A stretch of DNA of 64,000 bases from Arachnopeziza araneosa (GCA_003988855.1 QYAI01000107.1:106834-170833), one strand, 5' to 3'; positions 12,612 to 24,219 are shown, numbered from the stretch's first letter. Translations and numbers: made by a program. Notes: generated from the sequence alone by a model not told the origin.

Positions 12612-13498
12612 ATGCTGCCTTTACTAGTAATCTCAGCCTTGCTTTCCTTCTCTCATACTGCAGGAGCACAGCAAGCAGCTGGAGCCTGCCAAGACATCCA
12701 TATGTTCCTCGCCCGCGGAGCAGGCGATCCCTACCCGGCCCTATGAAAACGCTCATCCCAGCGGTCTGCTCTGGTCTCACTAGCTGTGACTATGAAGATA
12801 TCTTATATGTTGGGGGTTTTCCTAACGCCTGCTCCGCGGTCACTGTTGATATCGCCAATGCAACTAAACAGATGAATGCCTATGCAACGAGGTGTCCTGC
12901 TTCTCAGCTTGTGCTGTGTGGTTACTCCGAGGCGAGATTCATTGATCTGTTTTATTTGGGAGTTGGGGTAAATGAGGCTTATGATATCGAATTTAGGGAT
13001 TATCTGTTGCGCTGAATACACTTGGTGGTGGAGGGACGGCTTGTCCTGATCCAGGGACGATGCCAGCTACAACACCTATGAACATGACTAGTGGGCCTGG
13101 GAAGCAGAGTATGTCATTGTGCACCCTGATCACTGGATTTATATCCTAAACAAAAACAGTAAAAGCAGTTGTAGTCTTTGGTGATATTCGCCACACGGGG
13201 AATCAAACCTACAACTATGGTACCGCGCCAACAGTAAACGGCGTGAGTTATCCTAAAGTGAAACTATCCTCAAAGATCATTTTCACGCTAACTAAAATTT
13301 TAGCTCTGGCCACGCACTGCAGATGAGCTGAAGATTCTGAATGTATGGTCTGATATGCTCAGATCGTGGTGTGATGTCAATGATCCGGTTTGTGCTGGCG
13401 GAAGTAGCCTTGCAGTTCATACTTCGTATATGGACCGATACACGACGGCTGCTACTACTTGGATTCGAGATCACTTAAATTTGAGAGCAGCTCACTGA
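12612..13498 (+). pseudogene. Cutinase / CE5 esterase pseudogene
   Basis: Relic of a secreted serine esterase of carbohydrate esterase family 5 (cutinase or acetylxylan esterase). The signal peptide is intact (MLPLLVISALLSFSHTAGA), followed by CQDIHMFLARGAGDPYP. There a one-base loss shifts frame: the zero frame meets TGA at 12743 while the family sequence continues in another frame as AVCSGLTSCDYEDI. The nucleophile elbow is degenerate, GYSEA instead of GYSQG, although the Ser remains. About 70 nt of non-matching sequence follow before GGGGTACPDPGTMP. The remaining exons (introns near 13091-13159 and 13242-13304) still encode VVVFGDIRHTGNQTYNYG and the catalytic Asp/His block CDVNDPVCAGG and AVHTSYMDRY. 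So all three catalytic residues are recognisable but the frame is broken. A sequencing error could explain the frameshift, not the altered elbow. Confidence 0.75.
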
Positions 13499-13804
13499 TG
13501 ACCCGGGGGTTGTGTTTGTGAATAGCCGAGTGCAGTATCTGGGTTATCAAGAGAAAAATGTATCTTAAAATAAGCACCAATGAAACTGTGGAAATAAAAG
13601 ACTATCCATAATCGAGATATATATGTGTGTGTATTGCGCTCTTGGTCTCCACTGATAGAGTGGAGTTGGCCTATTGATAGAATATACGCATGACCGATTC
13701 TGAACGTTTAACTTACTGGAAATCTTTTCTTTCATTCTCTAGGCTAAAAGTATTTTATGTTGGTTTATTTTTGCAGAAGGGTTTTGAACTTTTGAACATT
13801 TCCT

Positions 13805-14453
13805 TCAAAGATCTCGCTCAAAAAACGATTGGCTGATTCCCACGTTACTCGCCTCGTACTCTTTGGCCTCAGCTGTGCCATCCTCTCTCAAAAAGGTATT
13901 GGGCTGTACAAACTTCCACTTTGGCTCAGCATCAGAGACAACTATTTGCCTCCAGGTCTCGTACTCGCCGTCGACGGCGCTTAAGTCATCGTAGTAAGGC
14001 CGACATGTATCAATATCAGCAGTAGATTGCCAAACATAGATGTTGCACAGCATGCACCTGAGCGATGGTTTGCCATGAGACTCGATCTTGGAGCGGTCGA
14101 CGTGTACATGTAAAGCCAGGCCATGATTTTAAAGCTGAGTTGGGTATGCACGAAATGGTTGCTAAGACTGGACAGGAACATGCCAGCAAACTCGAGCTAG
14201 GCATTGAGATCGTCCTGCGTTACGCCGCGGTCACGAAAATCGTCCCATCGCCCACTGCATCCTCTGCGCAGCTCAAGAATGAAGTCAAAGATGCCCTCTG
14301 CCTTGGGCGATGTCTGGCGGAGCATGATTCGACCGCCATACCAGCACGCCCGTGCTAGATGATGAGCGTAGGTTCTGTAAAGAATCCCATCCTTCGTCTC
14401 GTCCTTGACGAGGTTATCGAAGACGGTGCGGATCTCCAGGCCGTGCGTGGCCT
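13805..14453 (-). pseudogene. Internally deleted dipeptidyl peptidase III (M49) relic
   Basis: Remnant of the zinc aminopeptidase DPP III. Reading right to left, about 14453-14150 matches the N-terminal region: TYAHHLARACWYGGRIMLR, then SPKAEGIFDFILELRRGC and LEFAGMFLSSLSNHF, with a TAG stop between DDLNA and LEFAG. Around 14100 the sequence jumps to the extreme C-terminal region: VHVDRSKIESHGKPSL, STADIDTCRPYYDDLSAV, then WKFVQPNTFL, KEYEASNVGISQSFFER and a stop near 13805. The roughly 500 central residues of a normal 700-residue enzyme, including the HELLGH zinc site and the EEC(R)AE motif, are missing. About 650 bp remain where more than 2 kb are expected. The product cannot be catalytic. 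Family assignment rests on remembered M49 motifs at both ends. Confidence 0.75.
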
Positions 14454-14861
14454 GTTTGTTTCATCTATAGTAAGGCGGCAAGCACCTGAAAACGCGGAAT
14501 ACGTAGCATGCAGATACTGCAACCGAACCTTCCAGCTCAATAGAACAGGCAAGTCATAGAGTAGGGTAAGATAGAGTGAAAAAAGCAAAACAAATGGGAG
14601 GATTGAAGGCAGTGAGGAGCCAACAATTCCAGAGCAAATCAGCAGCCAAGATAGACCATCTGCCACATCTGGAGAAGCGACTGGAGCAAACAATATTTCG
14701 GTTCCCCTTAATGACATACATTTCAGTTACCGTTCCTCGGTAAATGACGCTTCAGTTCCTGAGAAGAATATTTAAGAGCACACTTTATCTCCTACTCTAA
14801 AATTATTTTATTTTTTTTTCTGTTGACGAAAACGTTTCCCCTCACCAAAACCAACCGAATC
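14454..14861. other. Intergenic region
   Basis: No credible gene. TATTTAAGAG near 14769-14778 and a T-rich tract at about 14807-14820 could serve the doubtful gene that starts at 14862. Confidence 0.35.
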
Positions 14862-15469
14862 ATGGCAGACTTAGATTCTCTGTGCTCGAGTAATACCAGC
14901 CGAACAATGGCAGACTTAGAGTCTGTGTGTTCGAGCGATACCGAGGTGAGGAAGAAGAGGCTTCTAAGTATGAAGCATACACTTACGAATTATTTCATAG
15001 GAAACCAAGGAGACCAAGGAGACCATAGAATCAACTATATTGATTCCTACTCTACAGCTACAATCACTGTCATGGCGGCAGCGGCAGTTCCGCTGGTGGA
15101 AGGAGTAGCTTCGACCAGCCCTAATCAAACGATGGCAGTAAGCAAGCACCTTCTTCCTTCCTTCCTCCCTTCCTTTCTTCTATTATCTCCCTTGCTCCTT
15201 CCTTCTACTATAACTTCCCTTACTCTCTCCTTCTTTTCTTTCCCCTCGACGTAGAGGGTCCACCACCAGTACTACCACTACTACCGCTACCACCGTAAAG
15301 GGTCTTTCAAACCATTTCTTATCTCTCTCAGGGTGTGAAATGACGATTGCAGGCCGAGGCGGTCAAAACTCGTCTTCGCCAAAGCGTCAGGAAATCGCAA
15401 AGTCGAAGCTCAAACACTACAATCTCTGCTCTAACAAAGTCGATAAAAGCTAGAGATAATAAAATATAA
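14862..15469 (+). CDS. Doubtful small multi-exon gene
   Basis: Possible hypothetical gene. The ATG at 14862 opens a frame whose first residues contain an imperfect duplication (MADLDSLCSSNTS then MADLESVCSSDTE). A strong donor GTAAGC at about 15139, a long pyrimidine tract and an acceptor GTAG near 15254 look like an intron. A later frame around 15351-15469 (AEAVKTRLRQSVRKS, Lys/Arg/Ser-rich) could be the last exon. I could not find one consistent splice solution, and the middle is either Tyr/His-rich or Pro/Leu-rich depending on frame. No family was recognised, and it may not be a gene. Confidence 0.2.
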
Positions 15470-16018
15470 GCACCTCAGAGCTCTGTATCCTAAGTTTTAA
15501 GTGCTTCTTTAAGACGAGTATTGACATTTGGCGATTTTAATTTTCTCGTTCGGCGAAGAGGAATTTTGCCTGCCTCTGCCCTCGAGCTTACAACGTTGTT
15601 AGGACTTTTTGGGTCCTCATTTCTTTTCTGGGTTGTTTGATGGATAAAGAGAGTCTGCGGGTCATTATTTGTTAATCTTTTTGATTACTGTTACTAATAT
15701 TTATTTTTATAGTCTTGCGACCCAGACAGAAACGGAGAGGGAGTAGTGGGAGAGGGAGAGAGAGAGAGGAGGAGGAGGAGGAAGTAGAAGAGGAAGGAGA
15801 AGTAGAGAAAGAATTTATTTGAATGGTCATTGAAGTATCTAACGACAACATCATTTCAATCCAGTGTACACAGTAACCAACCCTTAGGTATATACTTTGC
15901 GATCTAATTACGACGCACTGGCAGTGACGGAGTAACGATGCCAGCTTTGTCTCTCTTTCTATCCAGTCTCCAATGTGCGCCTTGAATGTGTACCCAGAAG
16001 TTGTCTTTCCATCGCCTC
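15470..16018. other. Intergenic region with a GA-rich tract
   Basis: No gene recognised. A strongly purine-rich stretch (GGAGAG/GAGGAG) spans about 15733-15810, downstream of the small minus-strand gene at 16019-16305. Short minus-strand frames across it are low-complexity translations. Confidence 0.45.
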
Positions 16019-16305
16019 TCATTGTTTGCCAAAGTCTTTCTCGAATTTGAATATCGTGTTCAGCGCTTGGGATATCTTTTCTTTACTGTTCCCGACCTCT
16101 CCTCGGAGGATTCGGTCGGCAATACCGGTGATGTTGTAGAGATAAGGGCTAAGAGTATCTGTGGTTCTGGTTCTTTAATCTCAGCTACCGTTGAGAATAG
16201 AAAAGTTTCAAGTGGCGCAACATACCTTTGCGGACCCTCGGTGGGCCTGGTAGTCTGAGGCTCGGGTGTTGTTCGAAATTGAGATGGTTGCTCTGGCTCC
16301 GTCAT
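16019..16305 (-). CDS. Small two-exon protein of unknown function (69 aa)
   Basis: Exon 1 is 16305-16226 and exon 2 is 16148-16019. The 77-nt intron has a strong GTATGT donor, an internal CTGAG branch-like site and a CTTAG acceptor. The junction is in phase and gives 69 residues. The N-terminal part is Pro/Thr/Gln-rich (MTEPEQPSQFRTTPEPQ) and probably disordered. The C-terminal part (SPYLYNITGIADRILRGEVG, then charged residues and KFEKDFGKQ) looks like one or two amphipathic helices. There is no signal peptide or Cys. An upstream in-frame ATG at 16350 would add 15 residues. I do not recognise the family; the support is the clean intron and protein-like composition after splicing. Unspliced frames here are less plausible. 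Confidence 0.5.
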
Positions 16306-17285
16306 CGTCGTCTTCGACGAGAGTGTGATCTTGGTATGGTACGGGAACAAGACGTCCTGGGACTTTCCCTGGAGGAGGTATTGTAACCTCCCGGAGCAGA
16401 CAGAGACAGGAAGTGGAAAACACTGTCTAAGAATGAAAACGTATAAGAGAAAAGAGCACGGACTTAAACTCGATGAATGGGGAAGTAGAATTCGGGGAAA
16501 TAGAAGTACTAGAGGTAAGGAGAATTTAAAAAGGGGGATGGGTGACTATATATGGGTTTATGAGCTCTGGTCCGATTAGAGCCTCTCTCTCCAAGGGGTT
16601 TTTCTCGCAGCGACGCAAAAGATGAGGCAATTCTCCGTGGCATGACTCCTGTGGGCCATTGCCGTCGTGTTGTTTTCCCAGTATTTCATTTACGTTGACT
16701 GCGCATATCGAGTAAGATGAAGCGTGCGAGGAGCATCGAGTTGGGACCAAACAGAATGACTTATGCGCCCTTGTGCGAAACCCACAGCATCACCCGACAG
16801 GAAGAGGTGGATGTGTTATGCACCACGGTGCGAAAGCCCTGTCGCCTTCTAACCAGCCGGGCGTATCTTCTCACTGCCGTTCCAGTTAGCTCGTGCACAA
16901 AACCGGCTTTGCACAGCTGTGCGAAAAGCCCCGGACCAATCCTAAAGTCAAACAACGCAACTTACCACGTAGCTTGCATGATCTACGTGGTGCGAGTTGG
17001 GCGCAGAATCGTACAGCCTTCGAAAGCTCTCCCTGCCAACGCCACCTTTACCTCACCGCTCTTTGCCTCATTGTGATCTTTCACCAAACGTGTAGTTCGC
17101 CCATTTGCGACCGTCTAGCATCATTAGCGTCTCCTATTCGAAGCTCTTCTCAGTCACGTGGTGAGAAGACAAGGCTGTCCCACCTCGCCTAGATAATAGG
17201 GCTGCACTACCTGGAACACTCACTGAAGAGTTTTATATTAGGGCACTGTTCGACTTGGGCTGTTTGGTCTCAAACTCATCCTCCT
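16306..17285. other. Intergenic region with short degenerate repeats
   Basis: No credible gene. Three copies of a motif of the form TGC(n)4-6GTGCGAAA(n)CC lie at about 16764, 16819 and 16910. The remainder probably includes the 5' flank of the kinase-like/C2H2 gene. Confidence 0.4.
16764..16931 (+). repeat. Three dispersed copies of a ~20-nt GC-rich motif
   Basis: Copies at 16764-16783, 16819-16839 and 16910-16931 share TGC near the left end and GTGCGAAA followed by one or two bases and a C-run. Each has a short internal GCAC/GTGC inverted element, and all keep the same orientation. The spacing (about 55 and 91 nt) is irregular. Function is unknown. Confidence 0.4.
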
Positions 17286-19918
17286 GTGATGAATATCTTC
17301 GACGCTGAGCTTGCCACTGAGCACAGTGGGAAAGTGTCCTACTCAAGCTTTGACGCGGCCTCAAGGGGCAATATTGCTGTGAGAGCAAGGGGGAAGAAGA
17401 GATCACACTGTGGCCCCCCCCCTCCACGGCCCCCCCCCGAAGCTCCTGCGGGATCGCTTCTGCTACGCGAGGGTCGTAAGGAGAGCTTCAATAAGTCACT
17501 TGAACAGTCATGCGGTGCTCTAAAACCAGCATCTGGCCGGCTCGAGACTCGTCGTCACGAAAGAAATGGAGAGATCTCTTTAAGGAGAACACCATTCAGG
17601 CTGGAATTGTATTCGACGCCTGCTCACTATCAACACCTTGTTAGTAGCATACATGCAACCTTATCGGATGCTAAGGCTCAAATGACGATCAACCCGAACT
17701 TCCAAAACCGAAAATCGAGCCGTGTCACTCTAATACTTAATGAGAAGGAGACCTCACACGAATGGCAGTACAAGCTTGCTAATCTTGGTCTCAACTACTT
17801 TAAGCCAGAAATATATTCTGGAATACACGCTCTCGGTACCGGCCCTTACAAGACACGAATATATGGCATGTAAACCGTTCTTTAACAATATGTTGCTAAC
17901 GTAATAATTAGGTGCTTCTGGGTGTTCTAGGGAAGACCTGCTCACAGAAAAGTCTTTGTTAAAAATGAAACACAACGTCGATAGCTGGTCTCTTGGTTGT
18001 GTATATAGCGAGGCCATTCGGCAGTTGGCCCAAAGCTGCCTCGGGATTAATAACTATCGCGAAGACCGAAAGGCGGAGCTCAAAGAATGTCAGGCTGTGA
18101 TCGTTGACTGCTTCGACGACCTTCTTGATAATGTTCATGCTCTCCCTTCTCATTCGGTAATGGAAGGTTTCTGGGCTGGTCTCTTTGAGAATTCAGTCAG
18201 TGGCGTAAACAGCTGCCCTTTTCTGAACATCACAGATGCATTCAAGCCTCTCCATGATCTTCGAGCGATTAATCTAGTACTGGTTTCGGCTTTCATTGCA
18301 ATAGACTTTTACAGAGAAAGGACTTTTCAAAGCCTTGATTCCTGTCTGGAGCTGTCAAAGACTTCTGGTTTGGGAATCTCAACCGATGCCGAAGAAAAAT
18401 ATTGGCTAGGAGAGGATATCTCTGAAGCAAGGCTTATCAGCATTTGTATCTGGCTTGGTAACAAGTGTGCAGTCGAGTTTGCCTACGGCAAAGAAGGTTC
18501 AGCACAAGCAAAGCTCGGCGAGAACATTATGGAGACTTTTTGGAAGTATTTGGATAGGGAACTGAAATCACTAGCAACTCAGTCAGCTACTACCGATTCA
18601 GTAATATCTCGAGGCGACGGATCCAAAATAAACTCAACAACTGCTGTCTCTAAAGCAAAACGAATGAGAATACTGCAAGAAAATCACGATGCGGATGAGA
18701 CCGGAGACGATGATGAAAGGGGTTCAAAGAGACCAAAGGCTGTTCTGCTAGATTCCAAAAACTCACAGGGAAAATTTGCCTGTCCTTACCGCAAGCATAA
18801 TCCTCGAAAATATAGTGTTCAGCACTGGCGATCATGTGCACTGACGCCTCTCGAGACTGTCGCACGTACGAAGTAAATTAGACATACTCCTCTCTTATAG
18901 CATTTAAACTAACAATCACCTCTTTTTAGAGCGCATCTATATAGGCATCATCTAATTTTTCAATGCCAACGTTGCAAAGGGCTCTTCCCTTCACAGGAAG
19001 ATGTTCAAACCCATTTGATGACCGCTCAGGCTTGCGAAATAAGTGACGCAGAGCCTGTAGATGGCGTCACATCCGATGTAGTGCGACGGCTTAAGAGCAG
19101 GAAGAAAGCATTCCCAGGTCAAACAGAGGAAGATCGGTGGCGAGAAGTCTATGAAATACTATTTCCCGGTGAAGTCGTCCCAGATCCTTGTAAGTCGAGT
19201 CCTTAACTTGCAAAATGAGCGTGTTTAAAGCTCAAAGTGTATGAATATACGTGAAGGGTTTCTTTTGCTAAAACGTACTATAGATTTTGAACCTGTCCAA
19301 GAAAATGAGGAAAGAATGTCCGGTTCCGTACCACTAGAACTCGCAGCATACGAACAATTTATGCGGGTCGAACTTCCTCGAGTATTTCGGTCCACACTTG
19401 AGGCAGCGGTTGTTGTGAATATCGAAGATCCTTTAAGAGACCAAATAGTAAGGCTAATGATATTCGCTCAAGCGCGAGTCTTCGAACAATTTAGAGCTCT
19501 GAACAATCATCTTAATGAGCCTATGACTACCACGCCACGATCACAGCCAAGTCACCAGAATAGTGAATGCAGCGAAGAAACCTTGCAAGCAGTCTCTGTT
19601 CCAATATCACCGCAGAATCTCTTGCCACCTCCAACCCCGCAGCACTTGGCAGAAAACCCCCTTACCGTCATGAATCAAATATTCGACTTTGATGCCGAGC
19701 ACTCGAATTCTGCTTCCGTGTCCGAAAACTCCGAACACTGGAGAAACAACTTGATGGAGCGACAGGTGCTGGATAGGATGCGTGATAGGATGCGTTCGGG
19801 CAACGACTCTGACTCCTCCTCTTATCCTAGATCGGTAGCTTATGACAGCCTTGGGATCAGGGAGGGTCACGCAGGTGGAGCCTTACAGGATGAAGAGGCC
19901 GGACCCACGCGTAAATGA
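17286..19918 (+). CDS. Degenerate protein-kinase C-lobe fused to fungal C2H2 protein
   Basis: Exons 17286-17865, 17912-18872, 18930-19189 and 19284-19918 join in phase to 811 residues; the true start is uncertain. The first intron uses GC-AG (GGCATG...CTAAC...TTAG). Only that donor keeps frame, giving TRIYGASGC where fungal kinases have TRTYGAPEC. Other kinase traces are KLANLGLNYFK for the DFG-region (KLADLGLSHFK-like) and VDSWSLGCVYSEA for subdomain IX. The glycine loop, VAIK Lys and HxD Asp are absent, so it is at best a pseudokinase. The C-terminal half belongs to a common fungal C2H2 family: FACPYRKHNP at about 483, then HLYRHH, FQCQRC and HLM, the ACE segment and KSRKKAFPGQTEEDRWREVY. 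The tail is Ser/Glu-rich. A poly-C tract at 17411-17438 makes the first 100 residues doubtful. It might instead be two genes, with the second starting at ATG 17956. Confidence 0.6.
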
Positions 19919-20905
19919 TTTCGGCGAAGCGAAGTAGGGTCTCTGAATTGGCTAGTTTGATTTACGTAGCGCGTAGGATGCATGTTATAGATAGAGGACG
20001 AAGATTGATTTGTATGCCGTCATAAGCGAGTTTATTGGCACTGCTGCTGCTCATGGCAAGAGACCAAAAAAGACTATCGCGAGAAACCGATCTGGAAAAG
20101 GTCTTGTGGTTTTATGTACTTGCGTTTATGCAGCATGTTCTTTCAAGACTCGGTAAAAACTGTTCAAGCCGTCTGTCTTGCAAGCTCATCCCGCACGGCT
20201 CACTGTAGCTTTTGGCTAGGACGGGAAATGACCCTCATCATTCAGCGGGTTGATATTTACAAGATGAGTAGCCCAGCGGAAAAGCACAGAGGTAGCAGGA
20301 GAGTGGTGGAGAATGCAGATTGTGCTGCGTTGCGGAAACAAGGTTAAAGTGGAGAGGAGATGTTGACTTTTTAATGGAAAAGACTGCGTAATGGTTGATT
20401 TCTATCTTTGTCGTATAGGGTTGTGTTTGTGATGAGCAGAGTGTCACGTGTTGCAAATGTCATGTGTAGACGACACGGGCAAGAGTCAATTCAGACTAGG
20501 AGCGGAGAGAAGTCTGCCGTACATCATGCACACCTCACTCGTGTAGTTTTTCTTTCCTCATATTCTTCTTTTCCTTCGTAGCTAGCCTATAGGTCCGAAT
20601 ATACTCAGACTATCAACGCACTCCCATATGCCTCTTGACTAGCCATATTCGATCCTGTGCCGTTACAGTGTTACTTTTTTTGACTTGTTTCATTTGCAGA
20701 AGTATACATTCAATTGATTTTTCATTTTAAACTTATACATGTTGATAGTGACCTGATAGACAACCGAACACCTTTGTGAATCTATTTAGCTGATACGTAG
20801 CTTTCCTCCAAGTTTCATAATTTGAAGTAACCCATCTACGAATACACGCCGCAGAATCTCCCACGCATTCAGCTCATTCATTCCCACGCCTGTGTTTGGA
20901 CTCAT
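19919..20905. other. Convergent intergenic region
   Basis: Lies between the 3' ends of the kinase-like/C2H2 gene and the HET gene on the other strand. Short open frames on both strands show no motifs. AT-rich from 20560 onward. Confidence 0.5.
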
Positions 20906-23163
20906 CTAAACAATAACCACCTTCCTCTTCCCAAACTTTGCCTTGATAACCTCATCATACGCTCTATTCTCCAGCATAGTACCTCGATACGCATCCTCCC
21001 CAATTGCCTCCCTATCAGGATCGGGATATCGCCTGATTCCCAGCTGCGCAATGCGTCTCCACTCGTCCTTCTTTTCCGTCGATTCAAGCAACAGCAAATC
21101 GATACCCGGGACCTGGCTCCCTGGGGACTTATCATATCGGATTAACTCGATAGCACCAAATACCTGGTTCTCATGAGGTTCGTGTTTCTGATAGAACTCA
21201 TAGACCATGCTATCCACGACCCGGAGGTTCGTGTAGACGAGCTCTTGAAAAGGGGAGGAGGAGAAGGATGCAGGTGTTTCGTCGTGGAATTCGTGCGTTG
21301 GGGAGTAGACTGGGGGGAGGTGTTGAATGGGTATGAAGCGAGACTGGAGGATTAATTCACCGCCTGTAATTTGACCAAAAGGATCGGCTGTTTTGGGGAT
21401 TGTCTGCAGGCTGATGATTTTCGCCACGCTATGAGCCGAGAGTTCGAGTGCGTTGCGGGTTTGCCAATTATTTCCCATGCTGGATTCGCGGCCTAGGATA
21501 CTGGCCCAGCTCCACGATGGGGCGAGATATGTGGAGGGCTTGGTTAGGTCGAAGCGCGTGCTTTGATCGGCGGGGTATTTGGGCGATCGATTCCACATCA
21601 ATGTGCTGAGGATGTCGTTCTTCCACAGGCCGGCGCAATACGTGTCTTTGAGAACGCCTTGGAAGACTTGTGCTAGACCGGAGAGCGCAGGGAGAACATC
21701 GTAGTCTTTGGTGAGGGATCGTTTCATGAATTGTTCGATGAGGTCGTTCCATTTGTCATGTGGATCAGCAATCCCGTACGACTTCCACCATGTCTCAGGC
21801 TTGCTATGCTTTAGATTGAGTCTTTCCAGTAGGGAGTGCGGTGCTTTGATGCCTTCGGCATTTTGAATGCGGATGAGATTCTGGATGAAAGCTTTGGACC
21901 GATAATCTTCTGTTGACTCCGTGATTCTCCCACCTTCGTCAGCTTGGTGGGTCGGGCATTCCCACATCATCTGTTGTGCTCCATATGACAAAGTCCGCGG
22001 AGCCAAGATACCCTCCTGTAATGTCCATCCACGGCCCATAAGAGGACTTGACGTCAATGCATGATCCCACAGTTCAGACCCAGGACGTAGATAAATCTTA
22101 CTTGTCTTCTTCTCTGAGACACGCCTCCATTCTATTGTAGCTCTTGGATTATCTAATTTCCGCTCCGCGAAAATCCCACTCTGAGTTGAAGGAGAATTTG
22201 CTGCAATAACAGTAAGAATTGCGCCACTATAGACGTCTCTCATTTTGGCAGCTTCCCTTGCCCAGTCCTCAGCAGAGTCTTGCTTGATACATAACGCATC
22301 AATCCAAACATATTTGACGCCAAGAGATCGAGTAATGATTATAGCATCTCTAAGGGTTGAGGGCCAGTCTTGAATTGGAATACCGATTTGTAAATTGTCA
22401 GATGTCTTGTCGTTGTATATGAACTTTGAGTCTCCGCCCCAGCAGTAGCTGAGCGCTATCCAGGGTTCCGTCTTGCCATTGCTTGTGATGAGTTTCGGAC
22501 TACAATTCTCATCACCAACATCGATGACTCGAGTGGGTAGCGGTTGCGCATGCTGTGATAGCGAGATACACTCTTTATGGTCATTAATGCATGTCTTTAA
22601 CCATTCCTTACCCACCAAAACGCATTCGTTCACTGAAGAATTAGCGTACACGGCTCTACCCAAGAGAGAGGCTCCCTCTTCTGGGACATCACCTGCGAAG
22701 AATTAGCTTATTTACTCTGCATATAGCGTAGTAGATCCTATCTACCTCGATCAGTAAATGCTTCGAAAGAACAGAGGGTTCTGCTGTTGCCAGTAGCTGC
22801 TTGCTGTGTGAGAGCGACATATGGGAAACCCTGTCTAGATGTCGTCCAACTACTGGATCCTATATAGAGCTGGCCCTGGAAATATTTTTCAAGCCATTCT
22901 TCTGTGAAATCATCTTTGTTCACGGAACTAGCCCAGGTGCGGAAAAATAAGTTGCACAATTGGCAGCCTTGTTCTGCAGCTTGTCTGAGCTTGACAATGC
23001 TCTCATAATGCTTATAGAATGTTGGTACTGGCGCTCGATAATCATTCGCATCAACCAGGGTACGACTTGTAGTGCCTGTCGCACTTGGTTTTTGGGCTGC
23101 TGACTCTAGGAGCAGCTCCCGAATATCGAATTTGGAGCAGAGGTCGCACAAATTACTTGACAT
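20906..23163 (-). CDS. HET-domain protein
   Basis: Second full-length HET-family protein of the window. Exon 1 is 23163-22746 and exon 2 is 22692-20906, separated by a GTAGAT...CGCAG intron; they join in phase to 734 residues through FTDRGDVPEEGASLLG. The N-terminal region carries Cys pairs (LCDLC near residue 6 and GCQLC near 85) typical of one HET subgroup. The HET motifs follow: WIALSYCWGG at about 217-226, YVWIDALCIKQD at about 267-278, then MRDVYSGAILTVIAANS and RGWTLQEGILAPRTLSY. The C-terminal half has the usual YLAPSWSWAS segment. No defect is visible. Expected role: cell-death signalling in vegetative incompatibility or a related defence response, by family. It differs from the HET protein at 9.6-11.8 kb in subgroup, so the two are not recent duplicates. 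Confidence 0.9.
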
Positions 23164-24219
23164 GTTTAATACGAAAGGCCCTCTGTGACAATGGTTTAGA
23201 TGTAGAAGGAGAGAAGAAGAAAATGAAAGAGAAGTAAGCTTGAAACATCAGGTAGTTTCGAAGTCGAACGCCGCAGACTTGCAGTGAGTCACGTGCTAGA
23301 AATCGAAAATGGAACGATGGATAATGATAATTCAGAATGGTGGCTTCAAACAATCCATCTTTTCTAATCCTCGAGATAAGGGGCTGTGGGTAACCGAGAG
23401 CAGGTTGGCCAACATGTCTTGATGTTAGAGTTTAGTTCGCTCCATCTCTACTCTTAACTACAAAACTTTTTTGTTCGACTTGTAGAGCTCAAATTTCCGG
23501 CATATTGAGTCGTGTGTTGTTGATTGTATATGTAGTGAGTAAAATAGCCTTCTTCGATGTTCTGCCTCCACTCTCCAATAAAAAGATCGTTAAAGGCTTG
23601 GGAAGCAAAGGAAAAGGGAAATAAAGAAAGCTCTTCAAGATGGAAGTACTGGATATGAATGACATGAAATCAAGTCATTAGCAGGTTAAATTTACAGACG
23701 AAATGGTCCTAAGCGAAGATTCGCTATCTGAATTTTGATTTACTTCATCAGCTCGTTGGATCTGAAGTATGTGGATTTATGGTTCAGTCCATGTATCCTA
23801 GGGCAAGCCAGCCATTTCCAAGCTAGATTCATATTGACTGCTTGATCTTCGGAATTTGTTGACGTGAGTTGGAGGGTTTCAAATTCCAAGATGAGGAGGA
23901 AACGAGGAGGTATACGATGAAGAAGTCTCACTCCCGACGCTTCGTTGCTTTCGGGATGTTGAGGAATGATTCCCGCGGGATGAGATTCGAGATCCTGGTC
24001 CCGTGTGGGCCATTAGGGTCTCCGGGCACTAAAATAGGCTGCGCATTAGTTCTAGAAGCCGGAGAAGGAGCGCTCCAGACCCCTCCATCTTCTCTCGCCG
24101 AGTACTTATCAGAACTTCCATCCTGGAGACATTGCGTTTCGCTATCCATCTACATTTTTTAGAGACGCATATTACAATTACTTTTATTTCCAACCCCCAT
24201 CCCTCGAGTCACGGTCACA
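23164..24219. other. Divergent intergenic region
   Basis: Shared upstream region of the HET gene (minus) and the 2EXR gene (plus). Both strands carry short open frames around 23870-24160 without recognisable motifs. A CACGTG hexamer lies 127 bp upstream of the HET start. No gene assigned. Confidence 0.45.

Noticed and set aside
15672..16022. Minus-strand frame of 116 codons through the GA-rich tract
   Set aside because: Half of it is poly-Ser/Leu from the repetitive tract; its 5' end overlaps the last exon of the small spliced gene in another frame.
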